A stretch of DNA of 64,000 bases. Origin: an uncultured Amylibacter sp. Its GTDB lineage: Bacteria > Pseudomonadota > Alphaproteobacteria > Rhodobacterales > Rhodobacteraceae. The notes beneath the pieces are model-generated. The model saw nothing but the letters and a program-made list of their open reading frames with translations. It made no database searches and was not told where the DNA came from. Each line of letters starts with the position of its first letter. Positions within the stretch are counted from its first letter, which is position 1. The stretch spans positions 496,001 through 560,000 of the forward strand of contig OY365741.1 of NCBI GenBank assembly GCA_959347425.1, written 5' to 3'. Shown here in pieces: positions 8,333 to 17,496 of this stretch. Position numbers and translations under genes: made by a program.

Positions 8333-9406
8333 AATTGGTTTGAACGAATAATAATAGCGATAGTGATTATAATATTTGCAGTCACACCAGCGGTGTATTC
8401 TTTGGATATACGCGTAATTTGGGCAGTGATTCTTGATTTGGAGGCAAACTCAATTGCAGCAATAGCATCCGCTACAATTTCAGGACTTATTTTTATTACT
8501 ACAGTTTGGCAAATTTGGCAAAATCATAATCGTAATAAGCTTTTAGTAAAACCGTTATTAAGTTTCAAAAATGTTGATGGGCAAGATGAGCAAAACCCTA
8601 GTATAAGAAATTTTAAGATTGTAATAGTTAATAAAGGAATTGGTCCAGCATTGATTAAAAGTTCTGTCATGCTGTTTCATAATAAAATAGTTAAGATTGA
8701 AGATTATTATAACTTTTTTATAGAAAAGCTACAGGAACTTGACAGCCCGATAGCGCATCATATCACCAGAGGTAGCGTAATAAAAGCGGAAGAAGAAATT
8801 GTATTGATAGGTTTTGACTACACTTCTTACAAAGAAAAAAATGATTTTATTAATAAATTAGAATTTCATATAGAATACCAGTCAATTTACGAGGATAAAA
8901 CTGTGCCTTTATCAGCCAAATTTGGCAGTGGGTTTAATTTTCAAGAAACTGACACAGAGTCGAACTTTATATCAAAAGAAATGGCATTGATTCATGAGGA
9001 TTGTTTTGCAAAGCATGATCGTTGGAGCGAACAAGTATTTGCCAAATATTTAAAAGATCCTAAAATCGTTTTCGTAATTCAGTCCCCTGATTCGCCCAAT
9101 TCTTACGGTTTTGCACTCGGGCAACATCTGGACGATGAACAAACAGAACTGCTGACCCTTGCAGTCCTTTCTCATGAGCAAGGCAAAGGGCGAGGATACG
9201 ATTTGCTAAATGAATTTATTGCAGGAGTTAAAAAACAAGGCAGAAAAAGCATATTCCTTGAAGTTGCTAAAAACAACGCCCCCGCCTTGCACCTGTATAA
9301 AAAGGCTGGCTTTAAAAGAGTAGGCTTACGCCCCGCCTATTACAAAGTACCCAACGCCCCCGCCATTGACGCAATTTTAATGCGCCTTGATATTCAAACC
9401 CCATAA
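8330..9406 (+). CDS. Membrane-anchored fusion: unknown N-terminal domain plus RimI-like acetyltransferase
   Basis: 358 residues in two unlike halves. Residues 1-65 form two hydrophobic segments (about 6-24 and 42-62). Residues 66-210 are an AT-rich-coded, beta-looking domain that I do not recognise. Residues about 215-358 are a GNAT acetyltransferase: the acetyl-CoA loop QGKGRG is at 284-289 after LTLAV, with FLEVAKNN and LYKKAGF following. The C-terminal half matches alphaproteobacterial RimI, which acetylates the N-terminus of ribosomal protein S18, and it sits in rimI's usual place after tsaB. RimI is normally about 150 residues, soluble and stand-alone. The fusion and the base-composition shift suggest foreign DNA joined in frame to rimI. 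Confidence 0.8.
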   Translation: MNWFERIIIAIVIIIFAVTPAVYSLDIRVIWAVILDLEANSIAAIASATISGLIFITTVWQIWQNHNRNKLLVKPLLSFKNVDGQDEQNPSIRNFKIVIVNKGIGPALIKSSVMLFHNKIVKIEDYYNFFIEKLQELDSPIAHHITRGSVIKAEEEIVLIGFDYTSYKEKNDFINKLEFHIEYQSIYEDKTVPLSAKFGSGFNFQETDTESNFISKEMALIHEDCFAKHDRWSEQVFAKYLKDPKIVFVIQSPDSPNSYGFALGQHLDDEQTELLTLAVLSHEQGKGRGYDLLNEFIAGVKKQGRKSIFLEVAKNNAPALHLYKKAGFKRVGLRPAYYKVPNAPAIDAILMRLDIQTP

Positions 9407-9493
9407 TTGCCACTTGCCAATTTTTCCCTTGCAGACTGCGAATAGCAAAAGACACATAAAAGCAACACTTTTTTGTTTTTACCAAATCCCCCC

Positions 9494-9522
9494 TTGCAAA
9501 CTGCAATTTATATCGTTATACA
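9494..9522 (+). promoter_or_regulatory. Sigma-70-type promoter for the candidate small RNA
   Basis: TTGCAA (9494-9499), 17-bp spacer, TATACA (9517-9522). The predicted start is near 9529. It shares the CCCTTGCA context with the 6S RNA promoter at 16732. Confidence 0.6.
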
Positions 9523-9528
9523 TGGAAC

Positions 9529-9607
9529 ATACCCAGTGCCTGACTTTGTCCTGCACTCTTAAAGACCACAAACTATTCTATGAATGGTTCTGTGGTCTTT
9601 GATTTTT
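9529..9607 (+). ncRNA. Candidate small RNA (about 80 nt)
   Basis: A transcript starting near 9529 would contain a short AGTGC...GCACT stem (about 9533-9558) and then a long hairpin at 9561-9600, ending near GATTTTT. There is no start codon with a ribosome-binding site. I do not recognise it as 4.5S RNA, tmRNA or a tRNA. It lies between the RimI fusion and an SLC13 transporter gene that has its own promoter. Confidence 0.45.
9561..9607 (+). terminator. Hairpin terminator-like structure
   Basis: AAAGACCACA (9561-9570) pairs perfectly with TGTGGTCTTT (9591-9600). Inside, AAC/GTT and ATTC/GAAT continue the stem around a 3-nt loop with a single bulge, giving roughly 18 paired positions. The following GATTTTT is a modest U tract. 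Confidence 0.6.
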
Positions 9608-9626
9608 AGCCACTTGCCAATCCCCC

Positions 9627-9655
9627 TTGCATCCCGCCTAATAAACCGCTATACC
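9627..9655 (+). promoter_or_regulatory. Promoter of the SLC13 transporter gene
   Basis: TTGCAT (9627-9632), exact 17-bp spacer, TATACC (9650-9655), 31 bp before the ATG at 9687. Preceded by CCCCC, as at other strong-looking promoters in the window. Confidence 0.6.
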
Positions 9656-9686
9656 CCCCTAAACCCCCACCCAAAAAGGCACCCCC

Positions 9687-11564
9687 ATGCAAGCCGTCAT
9701 CCTTACCCAAGACATGATCGCCGTCCTTTGCCTGCTGGGTTTCACGGTCTTCCTCTTCGCGTCCGAAATCGTCCGCGTAGACCTCGCCGCCATCTTTATT
9801 ATGGTCACGCTAGGCATCCTCAGCGCGTTCCCCACCTTCCAAAACCTCGCCGATATTGAACACCTGTTTGACGGATTCGCCTCCAACGCCGTCATATCCA
9901 TCATCGCGGTCATGATAATCGGCGCGGGGCTGGATAAAACGGGGCTGATGTCCGCGATAGCCGTCAGCATCGTCAAATACGGCGGACGCACGGAAAAACG
10001 CATCATTCCGATAGTCTCTGGCGTGGTCGGCCTGATTTCCAGCTTTATGCAGAATGTCGGCGCGGCCGCCCTATTCCTGCCCGTGGTCAGCCGCATATCG
10101 GCGCGCACCGAAATCCCCATTAACCGCCTATTAATGCCCATGGGGTTTTGCGCGATTTTGGGGGGGACATTGACTATGGTTGGCTCTTCCCCCCTTATTT
10201 TGCTGAATGATTTGATTGCCACGGTCAATGTTAATCTACCCGCCGACCAGCAGATAAAATCATTCGGGCTGTTTGATGTCACCCCGATTGGGCTGGCGTT
10301 AGTCGCAACGGGCATTCTGTATTTTATGATTTGCGGGCGGTTTCTTTTGCCGAAAAACAAGATGGAGAGCGCATCGGCGCAATCCATGAAGGACTATATG
10401 AAGCGGGTTTATGGGATTAAGGCCGATATTTGCGAGGTTCGCATTCCAGAGGGCAACCTGTTAATAGGCGAAGCCATCGGTGATATTATGGAGGCGCATC
10501 ATATCTATGTCATCGGCTATTATCACCGTGGCAGTAAAATATTCCCCCCCGTTTTAACCCGCCCTATTGAAGCACCGTGTCGGCTGGCTATTTTGGGTCG
10601 GCGGAAAGTTGTCGCCGAAATGGTGGCGGATTACGGGCTGGAACTGCTGCCAGGGTTAGAGGTTTTTGCCGAAGATGTCGCCCCCACGAAATCGGGTGTG
10701 GCGGAAATCGTCATCCCCCCCGATAGCAATGTCATCGGTAAATCCGCCCGTGATTTGTTATTACGGCAGACTTATGGGCAGAGCCTGCTGGCTATTCATA
10801 GAGGCAGCGATGTGTTCAGCCACGTGGAAACCGAGGAACACGAATCCAGTCGCGTTGGCACTATCCCCCTGCAAGGCGGCGATACCATAGTCGTGCATAC
10901 CGAATGGGGCAACCTCACCCGTTTGAATAAAAACCCGAATTTCGTCATTGTGACCTCGGATTATCCCCAAGAGGACTTGCGCCCGCATAAGGTCGGCTGG
11001 GCGTTGTTTTTCTTTGCCATCGCGTTGGGGTTGATTTTGTTTAGCGATTTGCGGTTGTCTTTGTGTCTGTTGGTCGGCGCGTTGGGGATGGTTTTAAGTA
11101 ATGTTTTAACAGTGGATGAGGCGTATCAATCGGTCGGCTGGAACACGGTGTTTCTGCTGGCTTCGCTGATTCCATTGGGGCAGGCGGTGCAAAATACCGG
11201 CACGGCGGAATGGATAGCCTATCAGTTTTTAACAGTGCTGGACGGCTGGCCTTTGTGGTCGTTGCAAGCGGTTCTGGCGGTGTTGGCGACTATATTTACG
11301 TTGGTGATGTCTAATGTAGGGGCGACGGTTTTGCTGGTGCCTTTGGCGGTGTCTATCGCGCTGGCTTCTGGCGGGGATCCTGCGTTGTTCGCTTTGACCG
11401 TGGCGATTTCTACGTCCAATTCGTTTTTAATCCCCACGCATCAGGTGAATGCTTTGATTATGACCCCTGGCGGCTATCGCGTGATGGATTTCGTGCGCAC
11501 TGGGGGGGGTATGACGGTGTTGTTTTTGGTTGTATCGCTGGGTGTGATGAATTTGTTTTATTAG
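9687..11564 (+). CDS. SLC13-family anion permease with RCK_C (TrkA-C) domains
   Basis: 625-residue integral membrane protein. It has hydrophobic helices over residues 1-215, two soluble regulatory RCK_C-type domains (about 240-420, with ICEVRIPEGNLLIGEAIGD and VIPPDSNVIGKSARDLLLR), then a second membrane half (430-625). The helix-hairpin motifs SFMQNVGAAALFLPV and SNVGATVLLVPLA are typical of DASS/SLC13 carriers that bring in sulfate or dicarboxylates with Na+. The substrate cannot be told from sequence. A paralogue with the same layout is at 55751-57526. The methyltransferase-HNH gene follows after 9 bp, but relatedness of function is doubtful. Confidence 0.88.
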   Translation: MQAVILTQDMIAVLCLLGFTVFLFASEIVRVDLAAIFIMVTLGILSAFPTFQNLADIEHLFDGFASNAVISIIAVMIIGAGLDKTGLMSAIAVSIVKYGGRTEKRIIPIVSGVVGLISSFMQNVGAAALFLPVVSRISARTEIPINRLLMPMGFCAILGGTLTMVGSSPLILLNDLIATVNVNLPADQQIKSFGLFDVTPIGLALVATGILYFMICGRFLLPKNKMESASAQSMKDYMKRVYGIKADICEVRIPEGNLLIGEAIGDIMEAHHIYVIGYYHRGSKIFPPVLTRPIEAPCRLAILGRRKVVAEMVADYGLELLPGLEVFAEDVAPTKSGVAEIVIPPDSNVIGKSARDLLLRQTYGQSLLAIHRGSDVFSHVETEEHESSRVGTIPLQGGDTIVVHTEWGNLTRLNKNPNFVIVTSDYPQEDLRPHKVGWALFFFAIALGLILFSDLRLSLCLLVGALGMVLSNVLTVDEAYQSVGWNTVFLLASLIPLGQAVQNTGTAEWIAYQFLTVLDGWPLWSLQAVLAVLATIFTLVMSNVGATVLLVPLAVSIALASGGDPALFALTVAISTSNSFLIPTHQVNALIMTPGGYRVMDFVRTGGGMTVLFLVVSLGVMNLFY

Positions 11565-11573
11565 GGGATAGGG

Positions 11574-12797
11574 ATGGGCAATAGCCTCTGGACAGGGGAT
11601 AACCTGTATATTCTAAATGGGATGAACTCTGCCTCGGTGGATTTGATTTATCTTGATCCGCCCTTTAATTCCAAACGCACCTATTCTGCCTCTTTGGGTA
11701 GCAAGGCTGCGGGTGCGTCATTCAAGGATATGTGGACATGGCAGGACGTGGATGAATCCTGTCTTGATGCGTTGGTTGAAACCTATCCCGCGCTTGTGCG
11801 GTTTATTGAGACTATAGGCGATATAGGCGGGCGACCTATGATGGCTTATATCACCTATATGGCGCAACGGATTATTGAACTGCATCGTATTTTGAAAGAA
11901 ACAGGGTGTTTGTATCTGCATGTTGATCCGACTGCTAGCCATTATTTGAAAGTTGTTCTGGATGAGATTTTTGGCAAGGATAATTTTTTAAATGAGGTGA
12001 TTTGGAGCTATCGTACGGGTGGTGCGTCGTCCAAAAAATTCGCACAAAAGCACGATGTTATTTTGTTTTATGCCAAGACCTCTGGCTATTATTTTGGCGA
12101 TGTTAAAGAAAAATCCTATACTAGGGCGATAGGCAGAAAGGCGGGTGTTGTTAATTACGGTGCGGGTAGTGCCGAGTTTTTTCAAGACACGGACGGGGTG
12201 TATAATCTGGTGAATTGCCGTGATGTGTGGGACATTCCCTATATCAATAGTCAGGCGAAAGAACGCACGGGCTATCCCACGCAAAAACCCTTGGCGTTGT
12301 TGGAACGGATTATCCGTGCGTCTAGTAAAAAGGGGGATGTCGTGCTTGATCCGTTTTGTGGGTGTGCAACCACCTGTGTAGCCGCCCAGCAGTTAGGCAG
12401 ACGGTGGATAGGCATTGATATTGAAGAAAAGGCAGTTGATATTTTGATGGAGAGGTTAAGCGGGGATTTGGGTTTTGTTAAGGACTTTACCTATCCCACC
12501 GACTTTCCCCAGCGCACTGATATAAAAATCGAATCGCCCAAATCCGAAAGCATTAAAGAGCGTTTATTTACCGAGCAGGCAGGGAATTGTAACGGTTGTG
12601 GCGTGACATTTGAGGCTAGGAATTTAGAAGTGGATCACATCTTTCCCAAAAGCAAAGGCGGCGGCGATTATTATGAGAATTTCCAACTGCTCTGCGGGTC
12701 TTGCAACCGTATAAAGGGCAGCAGACCAATGGAATATCTGCGGGTTCGTATTAAACGGATTAATGAAACACGCGAACGGATTACTTTTGGCGGGTAG
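11574..12797 (+). CDS. DNA adenine/N4-cytosine methyltransferase fused to an HNH nuclease
   Basis: 407 residues. Catalytic motif IV, DPPF, is at 28-31 (LIYLDPPFNSK), and the SAM-binding motif I, DPFCGCATT, follows much later (259-267). This is the beta-class order used by N6-adenine and N4-cytosine methylases such as CcrM. YPTQKP at 234-239 is another family signature. After a linker, residues about 335-390 form an HNH nuclease: C339/C342, VDHIFPKSKGGG with D354-H355, N369 and C374/C377 plus KG. A methylase and a nuclease in one chain suggests a self-contained restriction-modification or homing-type element. No separate specificity domain is obvious. A paralogue at 52341-53756 carries GIY-YIG instead. 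A heptamer array begins right after the stop. Confidence 0.88.
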   Translation: MGNSLWTGDNLYILNGMNSASVDLIYLDPPFNSKRTYSASLGSKAAGASFKDMWTWQDVDESCLDALVETYPALVRFIETIGDIGGRPMMAYITYMAQRIIELHRILKETGCLYLHVDPTASHYLKVVLDEIFGKDNFLNEVIWSYRTGGASSKKFAQKHDVILFYAKTSGYYFGDVKEKSYTRAIGRKAGVVNYGAGSAEFFQDTDGVYNLVNCRDVWDIPYINSQAKERTGYPTQKPLALLERIIRASSKKGDVVLDPFCGCATTCVAAQQLGRRWIGIDIEEKAVDILMERLSGDLGFVKDFTYPTDFPQRTDIKIESPKSESIKERLFTEQAGNCNGCGVTFEARNLEVDHIFPKSKGGGDYYENFQLLCGSCNRIKGSRPMEYLRVRIKRINETRERITFGG

Positions 12798-12799
12798 GG

Positions 12800-13256
12800 G
12801 TTAGTTGTTAGTTATTAGTGATGCCCTTCGGGTCTTCGTCATCGCTTGCGCGATACCGACCAGCGTGGTCTTTTGTGCGTAGCCCCCACTTCGTGGGGGC
12901 ATGCCAAAAGCCCTTTGGTTACAAGATGATAATGATTCTATAAAATTACTATCTGGAATAACAAGACGATAAATTGGATTATTTGCAAAGAATACTTGGG
13001 AAGTGGTGATAGGTTTTCTCTAAATTTATTTAGACTATATACAAGACACTGAGCCAAACCCCAGCCAAAAAATAGCCCGTCCAGCTCTCCGCAGGAGGGG
13101 TGGGCGGGCGGGCGACCGAACAAAGGGGCTTGCCCCGAAGTGAGGGCGCAACAAAAAACCTCCGCTCTTAACCTCTCATAACCAACCCACAATTCTTAAT
13201 AACCAATCCCTAATAACCAATCACTAATCACTAATCGTTAATCGTTAATCGTTATT
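12800..13256. repeat. Heptamer array pair enclosing element E copy 1
   Basis: Left arm 12800-12821 (TTAGTTG, TTAGTTA, TTAGTGA), right arm about 13180-13256 (degenerate at first, then CACTAATCGTTAATC units). The right arm supplies the stop codon of the convergent AsmA-like gene. The interior is a full copy of the dispersed repeat. There is no other gene in this 450-bp convergent gap. Confidence 0.8.
12821..13178 (+). repeat. Dispersed repeat element E, copy 1 (about 358 bp)
   Basis: Reads ATGCCCTTCGGGTCTTCG... at its left end and ends near AACAAAAAACCTC. It contains small hairpins, including GCCCCCAC-TTCG-TGGGGGC and GACCAGCGTGGTC. It aligns over most of its length with copies at 22364-22689 (inverted) and 46632-46925. 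Reading frames in it are not conserved between copies, so it is conserved as DNA or RNA, not as protein. Confidence 0.8.
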
Positions 13257-16200
13257 CCAAAGTCGGCTTATTCTGCGGACGAAAAATCTCTCTAAACAAT
13301 CCAGGCGCAAAAATAGACACGGGATTAACCACAATCTTCGGCTCCTCAAAACTGCCCTTCACCGTATAAGTAAAACTGAACAGCCCGCCGCCCCTGTTCC
13401 GCGCCGATAGCTGCCCGAACACCCGCTCAAACAACCCGTTTAACGCATAAAACGGCGTCATCTCACCCTCAAAATCCACGACCTTATCGTCCGCATTATA
13501 AACCCCGCTCATAGTCAAACCGACAGAGCCGCCAATCGCGCTCATATTGTTAATAATAACACCATTCGGACGTACCATAAAATCACCTTTGCTCTGTTCA
13601 AAATGCACCCCATGACTCTCAATCTGTTGTACCAGTCCAATCACACTGACAGAATTAAACACATCTATCATGGGGTTTGTGTCGCGTAATTGCCCGTCAT
13701 CAACCTCAAATTCACCGCTATAAACACCCGCCTCTGCCTGTGGAATCAAACGCATCCAACCCGTCCCATGCAAAACTCCATTCAACAACCCAGCCGAGGA
13801 TAACAGCCCGCCGACATCCTCTGCCGATACATCCACTTGCAACCCGTGTTCCGCCTGTGATAACACGCCAGAAACGGGCGCACCGCCATTTACTTGCCCG
13901 CTGAAAACGCCATAATCCGCCCCAATATCCGTGCCTTTCGGAGCAATAGTCGCGCTGAACCCCGTCAATGCAATACCCTCGGTAATCTGAAAGCTATCAA
14001 AATTCACCTGCATTTGCCCGCCGTCTGGCATGCCGTCATCCGTTTGCGACAGCACCAATTTGCGCAAATCCGCCGTGCCACCCTGTAAAATAGTCTGCGC
14101 GGGGCTATCATCCGTCGCCGCAATCAGCGTGACCGAGGTATCCATCACCCCATCCAGAATAAACGAATCCAACGCCAATCGCTCAAAACCGCCGTTGCCA
14201 CCAAACGAAATACTACCCTGTGCATGCAAACCATTAGTGTTTATGGCTAAACTATCCACGCTAAACGGTTCGGTTAAATAGCCCGCTATCGTCAAACTAC
14301 CCCCCTGCCCGCGCGGTTTTTCCCAACCCAAGGCAGGCACGGACAACCCCAACCCGCGCAATTCGCTGTTAATTTCATAGGTCATACGCTGTCCCTTTTC
14401 CAAAACCAACGCCAGTGTGGACGGGGCAGAGCCGCCCAAATAGCCCGCAGGCAGGTCAATCCCAAAGGTGCGCAAATTCGCACTGCTGAGCGCAACCGAC
14501 ACATCCAGATAGCTCTTCTGCGCGTCCGTTTGCGTGAAATCCATCCGCCACGCGCCCTCTGCCACGATAGAATCCAGCATCGCTGGTCCTTCAATAATTA
14601 TATCCGTGTGGGTCGCGGTGAAATCAATCGATTCGGCACTGATATTATGCCCTTCAAACAGGTTATCGGAATTAAAATCGTTAATATACCCGTTAAAATC
14701 CAGCACAACATCGGCGGTTGTCAGGCTATCCGTCAAAGGAATAGTCAATGTACCCGTGGCGAAAACTTGTCCCTCCCCAATATCCGTATCCAGCCCGATT
14801 TTGGATAAAAAGCGGAATTTATCAACATCCAGCAGGTTCAGGGTGGAGGTAATAGAGCCCGTCGCCTTTAGGATAAAAATCGCGGGCGCACGGCTGATAT
14901 TCAAATTGGGGATTTTGAAATCCGAATCGGACAAATCGATTTTACCGCCATCGGCGGTCGTCACAAACCCGCTATCCAAATGAACATCCAAGTCGGATTG
15001 CGTCACGCGCCCAAACCCCGTGCCTTGTTCCACACGCGGCAGACCCGGAATATATTCCAAATACAAATCATTATAATAAAAATCAATACCAAAAGTCAGC
15101 CCGTCGTCTTGCAGGGACAGAGTCCCCAGCAAAGTGCTAAACACCCCGCGATGAATCTGGTCTTGCATCCATTCGCGGGCTTCGGGTTTCACATCCACAG
15201 GCCAAAGCTGCATAAAATCGGCAACACTGATTTCATTGCTGGCCATTTTATATTCGCCAACCCACGCGCCCGCTGTATCATCTTTCTGCCAATGCACCCC
15301 GTTAAAAGTGAATATGGTTTTATCGTTGATAACTTGGGCTTGGTGCAAATCAAAACGGCGGGCTTTCACATCGTATTCGGCCTTTATGATACCGTTTGTC
15401 AGCAAAAGCGGAGTCTCCAACCCGCCCGATTCGCGCACCGAAAGCTGGTCTATGGCAAGGTCGGCACTTATCGCATTCAGCCCGCTTTGCGCCGTGTAAT
15501 CCAGCGCGATTTGCCCGGTTGCCTGTAATACGCCAAAGGGCGTTGCGATATCCAAATGGGCTATATCAAAGGTATTATCCTGCCCCGAATAGGTGAAAAT
15601 AACCTTGCTAGTATGGGCAAAGTCGCCTGTATCATCCCGCGCGGCCTCTATCACGCCCGCGAAATTATCCACCTGCCAGTCTTGCGATAAATCAAACCGC
15701 ATCATGCCCGATAAATCCGATTCAATCATCGGCAGATCCAACGTCCAATTACCGCCCAACTGGTCGCTGAGCGTTTCCAGATAAACATGGTCAAAGCTAA
15801 CCACCGCTTGGGATTGCATCGCGCCGAGCCGATGGGTGATATCAAGGCTGATAGTACTAGGGGAATCGGCGCGGTTCTGCCCGCCTTCATTACGCAAAGA
15901 CAACGCCAGCCGTGCATTAAACTCATCCCCCGCACGGGCGAGGTGAAGCGTGGCATTTTCAAAATGAAAGGTTTGGCGGGTTCGCTGGTCTTCAATATCA
16001 ATAATCGTGTCAATCACGCTGATTTCATCCAGTTGCGATAATTCCGCGACATTATCAAAGGCGATAAGCGCGGCATCAATGGTATTAAATTCCGCGCTAT
16101 CGTTGCCCATATTTAATTGTAAATTAAACTGCCCGTTTTGGTCGCTGATCACTTGCAGGGATACGCCTGAGAGCCGAAGGGCTAGCGGGCGGAAATTGCC

Positions 16201-16554
16201 ACGGAACAGGTCGGGGACGGCCAGTTCCACCTCCACCACAGGCAGGCGAGCCAGCTCTGCCCCCTCCAAATCACGCAGTATAGTATCGGTGAAGCTCACC
16301 TTGCTTTGCACGAACCCCGCGTCCGTGCCAATGGAAATAGACCCGATTTCCACCGCGATATTGCCCAAGGATTGATTCACCCGCGATTCCACGAAATCAA
16401 CGATTCTGGGGTGGGATATTGGGCCTGATTGAACCCGTATAAATATGGCGATGCCCAGCAGGACTATGATAACAAACGCGGTCATAGCCAGTTGGAAAAA
16501 CAGGCGGATAAGCCTTGTTCCAATGGCTTTTATGGTGTTTAATCTTGCCGACAT
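13252..16554 (-). CDS. AsmA/YhdP-like envelope protein (DUF3971/AsmA_2)
   Basis: 1100 residues from the ATG at 16554 (MSARLNTIK). The track upstream of that codon is low-complexity and lacks family match. One N-terminal membrane segment (about 18-45) is followed by a long periplasmic beta-rich region with repeated domains. The C-terminal section with MIDVFNSVSVIGLVQQIE and GLTMSGVYNADDKVVDFEG is typical of the YhdP/AsmA_2 family. These proteins are thought to bridge inner and outer membranes for phospholipid transport (family knowledge). The stop codon sits in a heptamer array. The gene converges on the methyltransferase-HNH gene and diverges from 6S RNA. Confidence 0.85.
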   Translation of the reverse strand: MSARLNTIKAIGTRLIRLFFQLAMTAFVIIVLLGIAIFIRVQSGPISHPRIVDFVESRVNQSLGNIAVEIGSISIGTDAGFVQSKVSFTDTILRDLEGAELARLPVVEVELAVPDLFRGNFRPLALRLSGVSLQVISDQNGQFNLQLNMGNDSAEFNTIDAALIAFDNVAELSQLDEISVIDTIIDIEDQRTRQTFHFENATLHLARAGDEFNARLALSLRNEGGQNRADSPSTISLDITHRLGAMQSQAVVSFDHVYLETLSDQLGGNWTLDLPMIESDLSGMMRFDLSQDWQVDNFAGVIEAARDDTGDFAHTSKVIFTYSGQDNTFDIAHLDIATPFGVLQATGQIALDYTAQSGLNAISADLAIDQLSVRESGGLETPLLLTNGIIKAEYDVKARRFDLHQAQVINDKTIFTFNGVHWQKDDTAGAWVGEYKMASNEISVADFMQLWPVDVKPEAREWMQDQIHRGVFSTLLGTLSLQDDGLTFGIDFYYNDLYLEYIPGLPRVEQGTGFGRVTQSDLDVHLDSGFVTTADGGKIDLSDSDFKIPNLNISRAPAIFILKATGSITSTLNLLDVDKFRFLSKIGLDTDIGEGQVFATGTLTIPLTDSLTTADVVLDFNGYINDFNSDNLFEGHNISAESIDFTATHTDIIIEGPAMLDSIVAEGAWRMDFTQTDAQKSYLDVSVALSSANLRTFGIDLPAGYLGGSAPSTLALVLEKGQRMTYEINSELRGLGLSVPALGWEKPRGQGGSLTIAGYLTEPFSVDSLAINTNGLHAQGSISFGGNGGFERLALDSFILDGVMDTSVTLIAATDDSPAQTILQGGTADLRKLVLSQTDDGMPDGGQMQVNFDSFQITEGIALTGFSATIAPKGTDIGADYGVFSGQVNGGAPVSGVLSQAEHGLQVDVSAEDVGGLLSSAGLLNGVLHGTGWMRLIPQAEAGVYSGEFEVDDGQLRDTNPMIDVFNSVSVIGLVQQIESHGVHFEQSKGDFMVRPNGVIINNMSAIGGSVGLTMSGVYNADDKVVDFEGEMTPFYALNGLFERVFGQLSARNRGGGLFSFTYTVKGSFEEPKIVVNPVSIFAPGLFREIFRPQNKPTLE

Positions 16555-16731
16555 GAGCGGTGCAGTCCTGCATTTGGGTGCGTCAATTTGACACACTTGT
16601 TTGGGTGCTTTTAGCATATAAAATTTGTATTTTACAGGGGGGATTTGGCAATATCGGGGAAAATACGGATATTTGAATGGGGCGTGAAGGGCGGCGTGAA
16701 TCGGTTGCATGAAAGGGTTGCAAAACACCCC

Positions 16732-16760
16732 TTGCAACTCTGCGTGAAAGTGGTTATCTT
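16732..16760 (+). promoter_or_regulatory. Promoter of 6S RNA
   Basis: TTGCAA (16732-16737), 17-bp spacer, TATCTT (16755-16760). The predicted start is near 16767, where the RNA's closing stem begins. Confidence 0.6.
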
Positions 16761-16766
16761 CACAGA

Positions 16767-16927
16767 TGCGGTGCTGCGCTTCTGGTCAGACAGTCTATTC
16801 CAGTGGCTATAACTTTTTCCAAGGGAACTGGCGCTATCATCGACCGTGGTCTTTGGTATCTAGTACCCACCTGATTTTCAGGCTCTTGGAATTCATACTG
16901 CCAACCGTTGTGTGGTGCCGCGTTTTT
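16767..16927 (+). ncRNA. ssrS: 6S RNA (candidate)
   Basis: 6S RNA mimics an open promoter and sequesters sigma-70 RNA polymerase. The case rests on position directly upstream of 5-FTHF cyclo-ligase, a conserved arrangement. It also rests on a good promoter and on end pairing: GCGGTGC (16768-16774) with GTGCCGC (16915-16921), followed by a CGTTTTTATTT tail. Inside, CCAGT...ACTGG and GGTA...TACC stems give the long rod shape. About 160 nt is usual. An in-frame GTG at 16912 lies inside this RNA, so it is not the gene start. A covariance search would settle it. Confidence 0.6.
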
Positions 16928-16941
16928 ATTTGGGGGTTTTT

Positions 16942-17496
16942 ATGGCGAATATGGATAAAATGACGGCGCGGCGGGCGGCGTTGGACGCGCGGGCTGTGGC
17001 GCATAAGGGCGGATTTGATGTCGCTGCCAATACGCATTTACTGGATTATTTACGGGGAGCTGCGGGCGCGGGCGCGTGTATCGCGGGCTATATGCCGATA
17101 CGAACGGAGGTCTCGCCAATGGCGACTCTGGACGCGTTGGATGAGCTGGGGTTCGGGCTGTGCTTACCCGTCGTTATCGGCAAAGACCGCCCCTTGGCGT
17201 TTCACTCGTGGCGTTTCGGTGGGGCGTTGGTTGATGGAGCGTTTGGCGCGGCTGTGCCTGCCAAGGGCGCGGATGTGTCCCCCGACATAGTGATTACCCC
17301 GATGGTTGGGTTTGATAAACGTGGCTATCGTTTGGGTTATGGTGGCGGGTTTTATGATAGGAGTTTCGCTGGAATGGGGCAGGTTGTGGTGGTTGGTTTT
17401 GCCTATAGTGCGCAGGAAGTCGTGCGAGTGGATGAGGACGCGACCGATGTAAAGATGGATGTATTGGTTACGGAAAATGGGGTTATTAGTTATTAG
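16942..17496 (+). CDS. 5-formyltetrahydrofolate cyclo-ligase
   Basis: Converts 5-formyl-THF to 5,10-methenyl-THF with ATP, recovering a stalled folate. 184 residues from the ATG at 16942 (an ATG at 16951 is also possible). Motifs: a basic N-terminal substrate site, GYMPIRTEVSP, and the family signature GFDKRGYRLGYGGGFYDR near residue 127-144. It lies downstream of the candidate 6S RNA, the classic ssrS-ygfA pairing. Its stop codon TAG is the first heptamer of the following array. Confidence 0.92.
   Translation: MANMDKMTARRAALDARAVAHKGGFDVAANTHLLDYLRGAAGAGACIAGYMPIRTEVSPMATLDALDELGFGLCLPVVIGKDRPLAFHSWRFGGALVDGAFGAAVPAKGADVSPDIVITPMVGFDKRGYRLGYGGGFYDRSFAGMGQVVVVGFAYSAQEVVRVDEDATDVKMDVLVTENGVISY

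Noticed and set aside
12938..13192. 84-codon frame in element E copy 1, similar to a 70-codon frame at 22359-22571
   Set aside because: The similarity follows DNA conservation of the repeat. The frame is broken by a stop in copy 3, so it is not a conserved protein.
16912..16941. GTG at 16912 as start of the cyclo-ligase
   Set aside because: It lies in the 3' stem of the candidate 6S RNA. The family N-terminus fits the ATG at 16942 or 16951.
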